The notes below the pieces were generated by a model that saw only the letters and a program-made list of their open reading frames with translations, ran no database searches and was not told the DNA's origin. Position numbers and translations under genes: made by a program. 64,000 bases of DNA from Gorsachius magnificus (Eukaryota > Chordata > Aves > Pelecaniformes > Ardeidae), in the NCBI GenBank assembly GCA_034008185.1, contig CM067104.1:1178001-1242000 (forward strand). Reading direction: 5' to 3'. Positions 57,600 to 64,000 of this stretch are shown here, in pieces (position 1 is the first letter of the stretch; every line of letters begins with the position of its first letter).

Positions 57600-59185
57600 C
57601 AAAAATGAGGTGAGAGCCAGCCAGCACATGGGCTCAAGGTGGAGGAGAGATGCCGGCAGCCATCCAAAGGCTCCGGCATCCATTTTGGGAAGGGCTGGAG
57701 GAAGAGGTCGCTTGGTCGTGGGTTGGATTTCACCTCCACTAAACCATTCAATGACTGGAGAGGTCCCATGACGTCCTTTCTCCTGGAGGTGCCACCTCCA
57801 CCTCAGCCGTGTGGACTCGCCGATGGCTAAGGGAGGTTGGGCGCATGGCACAGCCGGGCACGGAGGTGAGAAGCTGGGGTGTCCTCTGCTCTCCCCTGCT
57901 GCCCAAATGCAGGAACGTTGTGAGAAATGAGTGCTTTGGGGGGCGTTCTACCTCATGCAACCCATCCCAGCCTTTACAGGGGCCATTTTCCTCGTGGAAG
58001 GCAAAATGTGAGCTTCACAGCATCCCCTTGAAATCAGCACCTCAAGGTGTTTGGATGCAGGAGAGGGTCACTTTTCGGGGTCAAGGGAAGCCAAGCAAGC
58101 AGAGCTCTTGCGACGCCCTGCCTCGCCTCTTCCTCCCCCACATCAGAGAGAGAATTTGGACCCGATGGGGCCACACCGAGGACCACGTCTCTGCTAGAAG
58201 GCGGGGCTGCGGTTGGGTGTGCATCTCACCGAGGTGCCCCACCAAGATCCCAAACATCTGGAGACGCAGCAGCCGTCAGGATGGATTCAGGAAAGCCAAG
58301 AGCCCGACCTCTGCCAAGGAGGCCAAGGCGAGGAGGAGCGAGTTTGCAAACCACCCGCTCTCAGGCTGCTCAGGTTTTATAGACCGACCCCGTCCCCTTC
58401 CCATTGTGCCAGAAACTCGGCGGCATTCTTGGGATTAACGATTTCCAGACATCCCCGCCTGCAGCCGAGGAGGGGAAAGGCTCACCACCAGTCAGCGACC
58501 TCAGCTGGGAATTGGGCAGATCTGGAGGAGAACGGGGTTTTCGGGGGGTGGGGGAATGGGCCAAGAGAGCTGCCTACGGAGAAGCGGTTTTGCACATCCC
58601 AGTGTCCTCAAATGGGGATGCCCCGGGTTTTAGGTGAAGACGTGGGAACACATCCGGGTCTGGGGTGTCCCTGGGTGAAACGGGGTGCTCTGGGGTGCAG
58701 GTAGAAAACCATCTCACACCTTTTGCCCTTGAGCAATGCCCTCCCCATCACCCCCCCACCCTCCCCCAGCCCTCAGAAGAGGGCAGAACAGTTTCCGGAC
58801 ACCTTCAGCCCCCCCCCCGGTTTATCCTCATGCAGCTCAGCAACGAACCCCAAAACCCGGCTATCGCACCCCGGCTTTGCAGCACAGCTCTGGACCACCG
58901 CAGCCGCACAAAACCGGGTGTTTCCTTCCCCCCCCCCTCTTTGTTTCTCGGCAGCTCCATCTGCCCGACTCCCCACCTGAAGGCAGCGCGGTCCTCTGTG
59001 GCATCTCTCAACGCGTTGCCACGGAAACCGTAATGTCACAACCCGCGGATGATGGCTTGGAGTGGGAAGGGAACAGCAGGAAACAGTTTCCATGCAAATA
59101 TCCGTTGCAATAAAAGGCCAATAAATAAATGAGCAAAGGAACTGGGGAGAGTCGGGGAGAAACAGGAGGAGGGGGGAAATATAAA
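57600..59185. other. Non-genic DNA
   Basis: Unique GC-moderate sequence. A 299-codon minus-strand frame ending at 56,952 and a 209-codon plus-strand frame from 57,809 overlap each other and have no recognisable domain. Confidence 0.35.
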
Positions 59186-59189
59186 ATAA

Positions 59190-59360
59190 AAAAAATGGGA
59201 TGCTGGCTGGCTCCTGAGGAGCGCGGCATGCAAATGAGCTCGGCTTTAATTGCAGCTTCGTGAGGTGCGTTGGCAGAGGGATGACACCGGGCAGGGGTTA
59301 ACGAGAGCCCCCCGTGCCCGTATTGGCTCCGCAAGGCAATTAGCACCAGGCCCTAACGAG
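59190..59360. promoter_or_regulatory. Weak candidate regulatory island
   Basis: AAAATAAAAAAAATGGG, GGCATGCAAATGAGC (octamer ATGCAAAT 59,228-59,235) and GGCTTTAATTGCAGC in unique DNA. Confidence 0.3.
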
Positions 59361-59545
59361 CTCAGGTGGCATCATCGGAGCCGTATCGGGATGGGGGGAG
59401 GAGGTTGTGTGGGGTGCAGGGACCCCCTCTGCCCCACATGGGGGGCAGTTTTGGGGTGCTCTGGGGTGACCTCACTATCCAAATCCACCTTTTTTCCCCC
59501 AAAAAAGGGCTTGCCCAAGCCCTCTGGGGCAGCGGGCGCTGGTGC

Positions 59546-59710
59546 TTTATATACCCCTGGAGGGGGTGGCACGGGATTGGCTGGGAACGCGGGTGGTGGC
59601 ACGGGATTGGCTGGAGACAGAGCTAGGTGGCAGCACGGGATTGGCTGGAAGGAGAGCCAGGTGGCAGCCCGGGATTGGTCAGGAATACAGATGGCAGAAG
59701 GGGATTGGCT
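59546..59710 (-). promoter_or_regulatory. Candidate minus-strand promoter: TATATAAA plus five phased CCAAT boxes
   Basis: TTTATATA at 59,546-59,553 reads TATATAAA on the minus strand. Upstream of it in that direction are five CCAATC boxes (GATTGG on the plus strand) at 59,575-59,580, 59,605-59,610, 59,639-59,644, 59,673-59,678 and 59,703-59,708, spaced 30, 34, 34 and 30 bases. The boxes lie in a diverged tandem repeat (GGTGGCACGGGATTGGCTGG). NF-Y binds CCAAT, and spacing near three helical turns is typical of multi-CCAAT promoters. Start would be expected near 59,515-59,525. No downstream exon was identified. Confidence 0.4.
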
Positions 59711-59761
59711 GAGGGGGTGGGGGCGTAAGACCCGGGCAGGATGCAGCCCCTGGATGGTGCT

Positions 59762-59784
59762 GCGGGGGGGGGGGGGGGGGGGGG
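59762..59784. repeat. G homopolymer
   Basis: A G run of about 22 bases; length uncertain. Confidence 0.85.
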
Positions 59785-60304
59785 ATGACCTGTGGGAAAG
59801 GGGGGACTGGGGTGGGATGCAGCCCCCGGAGCAGGATGTGGCCCCCCCAGGGCAACGCTACAAGGGGAGATGCTCTGCACCTCCCAGTTTGCAAACTGCC
59901 CCCCTGCCTGGGCCACTGGGATGGGGACAGGGACAGCCACAGGGCTGCCATGTCCCCATCCCCACACCAAACAATCCGCGGACCCACGAACCCATCTCAT
60001 CAGGACAACGCGGGAAAACAGCCCGGCAGATGCCCTGCTCCCCCATCTTTGGGATGTCCCAAACCCCCACATTTCGGACCCCACCGCAGCACGGAGCCAC
60101 CCTGCCCGGCTGCAGCCGCACCGGGGGGGGATTAACCCAGCTCCAGCGTGTGCGAGCTTGCACCATCCCTCCCGCCACCGAGCCCGGGCTCCATTTAATA
60201 ACCCAGGAGCCCTCACGTAGGATATCGTGCGAGAAGCTCCCAGCCGTGGGCTGCCGAGGAGAGGGAGGAATGTGAAATGCGGCGGCGGTGAGGGGTGAGG
60301 CTGG

Positions 60305-60385
60305 TCCTGACGGTGGCTGACCTTGAGCAAATCATGGCCCTGTGCCTCGGTTTCCCTGCCCGTAAAGCCGGGACGGCGGCGCTGA
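60305..60385 (+). mobile_element. MIR SINE fragment
   Basis: GGCTGACCTTGAGCAAATCA, then CTGTGCCTCGGTTTCCCTGC, then CCCGTAAAG follows the order of the MIR core (TGACCTTGGGCAAGTCA, TGTGCCTCAGTTTCC, ATCTGTAAAA). The best MIR candidate in the window. Confidence 0.6.
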
Positions 60386-60630
60386 CGCCTTCTTCTGAAG
60401 GTGCTGGGGGTAGACGTGCTCTGCTGAGGACTCGTTATCTCCGTCCCCGTCTTTGGCACCTCGGTGCCGTTGTAACCGTGTCCCCCATGGGGGTTTTGTT
60501 GGTGTAATTATAGTTTGTGTAAGAAGCCACGCCTAGAACCGAAATATCTGTGCCTGAACCCAACCTGTGTGCAGGGCAGGTCTTGGATTCACCAAAACCA
60601 GGAGCTCCAAGAGGAAAGGAAATGCGGGAG

Positions 60631-60690
60631 GAATGGAGCGTTTTTTGGTGGAATGGAGCGTTTTTTGGTAAAATGGAGCTTTTTGGGGCA
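60631..60690. repeat. Three-copy 20-bp tandem repeat
   Basis: GAATGGAGCGTTTTTTGGTG, the same with one change, and a third diverged copy, directly adjacent. Confidence 0.85.
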
Positions 60691-60699
60691 AATTTGATT

Positions 60700-61890
60700 T
60701 GCACACAGTTACTGGTTTTCTTTGGGTGAAGAAAAAGCAAAGCCTAACCCCCCCTTTCGGTGTCTCTGCAGCTTCTCCCAGCACTGTGACGACCTCAGCC
60801 CGACTACCAGGCGCCCAGAGGCCGTGGTGATGGGTGACCTTGGAAAAACCCGGCCAAATGCAGGAGCACTGCCTCAGCGTGGGCCGTATCCTGCCCTAAT
60901 CGCCCGGCATGGGTTGATCCGGCCGTGCAGCAAGGCCAGGGCTGTTCTCAGTGCCAGGCTCTGTCCTTTTTGGAGAGATTTGCTAAGCTGGGCTGCTCCC
61001 TGCTCGCAGTTATGGGCTCCGATGACAGGAGGGCGGCGGACAAAGTCACCTATGAGCATCCAGAGTCTGGGGATTTCCTAAATCCGAGATGATATCTGCA
61101 CCTGAGGGTGAAAGTCCTGCGCGGCCGCTCAGTCATGCATTTGCCCCGTGGGGTCTGATCCTGAATTAGCATCGCTCCTAGCCTTTCCTGGGCTTGCATT
61201 TGCCAACCAGCAACACTTGGGGTGCTGCCACCCCACTGTCCTGGCCATGAGGGCCACCTCCGCCACCACGGAAGGTGCCCAGGACCTGGCCTCTGGCCTC
61301 CCTCCCCCTGGTCCGCCTGTGTTCCCAAACCTCCAATTCCCTAATTTTCCTTTTAAAAAAACCATTAGGGTTATACAACCACATTAAATGTCTCCTGACG
61401 GACAAGAAAGGACACGAATCCAACCTTTCATCATTCCCACCCCCAAATAAATCCAGACAAGGTTCCTTTGTAGCAGCTAAGCTGAGACATCTTAACATTT
61501 CCCTGCTAGCAAGCTCCAAGTTTCTTTACTCACCATATATTTCTCCTGACAGTTTGTACAGATACTTAAGACACCATATAATTATCATCACAGCTAAAAG
61601 GCAAGGGCTGATTTATTTGTGACAAGCACCACCTTTCCGCGATGACGCCATTGACACTTACACCGAGGGTTTTTTTGGCGTGGGGAGGTGCGGAGAACAA
61701 GCAGAAGCCAGGCTGCTTTCTCCTCCTTTTTTTTTTTTTTTTTTTTTTTTTTCCCTTTTTTTTCAGGCTCATCCTTTTCCCTGCGGGCGCTTCGCTCTGA
61801 GACAACCGGCACCCAGTCCCAGGACCGTCCCCACCATCCCCGAACCCCCAAGGCTCTCATGATTTCATGGCTTGGGCCAGCACAGGTCTC
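60700..61890. other. Non-genic DNA
   Basis: Unique sequence. An AT-rich part at 61,345-61,640 (CATTAGGGTTATACAACC, CCATATAATTATCATCAC) could be another island. T runs lie at 61,729-61,763. Confidence 0.35.
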
Positions 61891-61894
61891 TCTG

Positions 61895-62035
61895 TCTGCG
61901 CTTCTTTGACTCTTGGCGTGTGAACAATGCGTGCACTTATCTCAGTACTTATTTAGTGCCCGGCTCCACACCCTGAAATTGCCTGATTATAGCTTTCGGA
62001 GCCTGTGTGATGCATTGGGTTAGGCAAACAGATGT
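61895..62035. promoter_or_regulatory. Candidate regulatory island
   Basis: GAACAATGCGTGCACTTATC, GTACTTATTTAGTGCCC and CTGATTATAGCTTTCGG in unique DNA. GAACAATG is SOX-like. Confidence 0.35.
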
Positions 62036-62039
62036 GCCA

Positions 62040-64000
62040 AGCAGTCTTGTTGAAAACCCACATCCAGGCAGCAGCTTTCAGCTCTCCAGGTTGTTCCCTT
62101 TCAGTTTTTTTTTTTTCCTTTCCCCTCCTCTCCCTCCCCTTTTTCCTTTCAGAAGTAGCTCTAATAATTGCCTTCACATTGCTCTCAGCGAGGGAAGGGC
62201 TGGGGAGAAACACTCAATGTTTCAGCCATTTGCCAGTAATTTTCTCTCCAAGGAATGGGCCCCTCCATCGCCAAGAACTCCTGACTCTTTGGCCTGGTTG
62301 TCTCCTTGCCTAGAACAAACGCACCCCCTTGCCTCCTCCCTGGCTCCTCCGCCAACCGAACTGCCAAGACGTCTCCTCTCAACTCATGACCTCTTCAGGT
62401 GCACATCTCCACACAGCGAGAGCTGCAGGGGGAAGGCGAGCGAGACCGGGCTTTGCTGGTGCCAAGGGTGGCCTTCTTCATCCACCTCTCCAGAACACTT
62501 CCTAACCCTATGTCCACCCCAAAAGAGCTTGAAGGGAGAGGGCAATTTGTTGGCCCTCGTATGGAGAAGTGTAGGCCAGGAGATGTTTCACCCCATGAAG
62601 TGTGAATTTGTCCAGTCTTCTTTTGGAGCCAGTGGAGAAAAATAGGCACCTTATAAGGGCCATCTGGCACACCTAAGATGGCAAAATCCGGATGGGAGGA
62701 GGTTTTTTTGGAGATGCCAGACACTCTGTTAAGTAAAAAGGCTTTTATGACTGTCGGTAGACATTTATCTTGTCTTACGCAAGAGGACAAGGAGAGATTT
62801 GACAGGAGCCTCTTGGTTCCTCCAGACCTTGCTCCCAGCCCTGCTCACCACTAAGCCCTCGTGGTAGGAAACCTCCACACGGGGAACAAGCCCTGTGAGA
62901 CTCGAGCTGCCCAAACCCATCCACTGGGACCCCAGTATCGCTGCTCCCATCAGTGCAGCCCTGAATCTCTTGAAAGCTGCTCTCAGGTGTCCATAGCTGA
63001 GGTCTTACGGCCCATCGGTTGGATTCTTCTTCCTCCTTGCCATGTTGCGACGCTTTGAGGAGCTGTTTGGGACTTGGGGCAATAGGGAAGGTGCAGCGTC
63101 ACAAGCATGTAGTGTTTGCTCTCAGGTCAGCAGATGCAGAGACTGGAGTGGCATGTGGTGACACTGGGGCTTGAAGAGATGGTAACTGGGACACACTACT
63201 CCATGGACCACCTCCACGAATGGTGGCGTTGTAATCCCACGAAGAATCTGCCTTTCTGTGTCTTGCTATCATTGCGATGGAGACCAACATGCCGCTGTGA
63301 TGGTTGGGGAGCATACAGTCCTCTGCAAGGCCAATAGAGGAACCTGGCAAGAGCAGCTCGCATGATGACATCTTCCCTGTGGTCTTCTAAGATTATGTGA
63401 GTGTTCAAGACTCAATTGGGTTGCCCACACGTAGGTGTCTGGAATTGTTTCAGATGCCCCAGGCTATCTGAGACATCTCACAGAGCAGGTCTTGTGCAGA
63501 ACGCCCACAACTTGTGCCGTTCAGGGCAGGCTGGGTTGGCCCATGGGCAACCATGGCCCCCAACTCAACAAGCTGGGTGTCCACCCACCCGTGCACAGGC
63601 CAGACCCGTTCCCACCCCACCCCTGGTCCCTGCCCAGGTAACACTGGACTCTGCACTTTGAAAAGGAGGATGGCGATGGATGGACGGCCCCCACCCATCC
63701 TCCTCCTCCCCTCCTTTCGTGTCGCCAGGGCCGTGGTGAGCAACGTCGCTGTTTCCAAAGCTAATTCCTAGCTTTGAGAAGCCGCAGCTTTCTTCCCTGC
63801 CTCTGCCATGTCAATCCTAACCCTGCCTGCCCTCCCTTGCCCACTCTCACGTGCAGCGACGGGCTCAGACTAGCTCCTCTCCCAGCAGCAGCTACAGCGG
63901 CTTTCTGAGTCACCCCAAAGTTCCCGCGTGCCCCGGAGAAGATGGGATTGCAACCGCTCAGTTCAGTGCCTTCGCCGCCCGTTTGCATCACCAAGCTCCC
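62040..64000. other. Non-genic DNA to the window edge
   Basis: Unique sequence of moderate GC. I recognise no exon, RNA gene or mobile element. Open frames are short or without any domain. Confidence 0.4.

Noticed and set aside
56952..57851. 299-codon minus-strand frame
   Set aside because: Longest non-repeat frame, with hydrophobic patches, but it crosses two regulatory-looking islands, contains a Lys run from a T tract and matches no family I know. Retained only as a possibility for a protein search.
20000..64000. Search for a HOXC homeobox (WFQNRR-type) or CALCOCO1 zinc-finger and coiled-coil exons
   Set aside because: No such motif seen on either strand; very short exons cannot be excluded by eye.

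Overview
This is vertebrate nuclear DNA, most likely from a bird microchromosome. The signs are truncated CR1 LINEs ending in the ATTCTRTG-type tail, MIR-like fragments but no mammalian SINEs, a very GC-rich right part crowded with minisatellites, and a very compact spliced gene. There are no operons, CRISPR arrays or prokaryotic signals. Nearly all long open frames here are read-through of low-complexity repeats or chance frames and are not annotated.

Layout. (1) 1-15,600: moderate-GC single-copy DNA that looks like a long intron or intergenic space, with one CR1 tail (about 1,715-1,995), one perfect hairpin (8,371-8,409) and no exon I can assign. (2) 15,600-16,880: C-rich DNA leading into a CpG-rich, TATA-less promoter with CCAAT boxes, GC boxes and one palindromic TCTCGCGAGA element. 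(3) 17,250-19,840: the only gene whose exons I can read, a minus-strand nuclear gene for mitochondrial ATP synthase subunit c. Four coding exons give a 130-residue precursor; the presequence start (MYACAKFVS) fits ATP5MC2 best. Its promoter is probably the CpG island at 19,440-19,840. (4) 19,850-33,840: GC-rich DNA packed with minisatellites (CACCCC-type, GTGTGCATGGGG, CGTGTGCGAGGCATG, GGGGAT and others), interrupted by short AT-rich unique islands. (5) 33,840-64,000: a gene desert with many unique AT-rich islands rich in homeodomain-type cores, further minisatellites, two adjacent CR1 copies (51,295-52,172), relics of C2H2 zinc-finger DNA, and a candidate TATA/CCAAT promoter near 59,550.

Interpretation. 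In mammals ATP5MC2 lies between ATF7 and CALCOCO1, followed by a gene desert and then HOXC13. The arrangement here (a tandem upstream-type promoter on the left, ATP5MC2, then at least 44 kb without a recognisable gene but with regulatory-looking islands) fits the bird HOXC flank, with the islands as candidate long-range enhancers. That link rests on synteny knowledge and sequence texture, not on alignment. No HOX homeobox and no CALCOCO1 exon was found.
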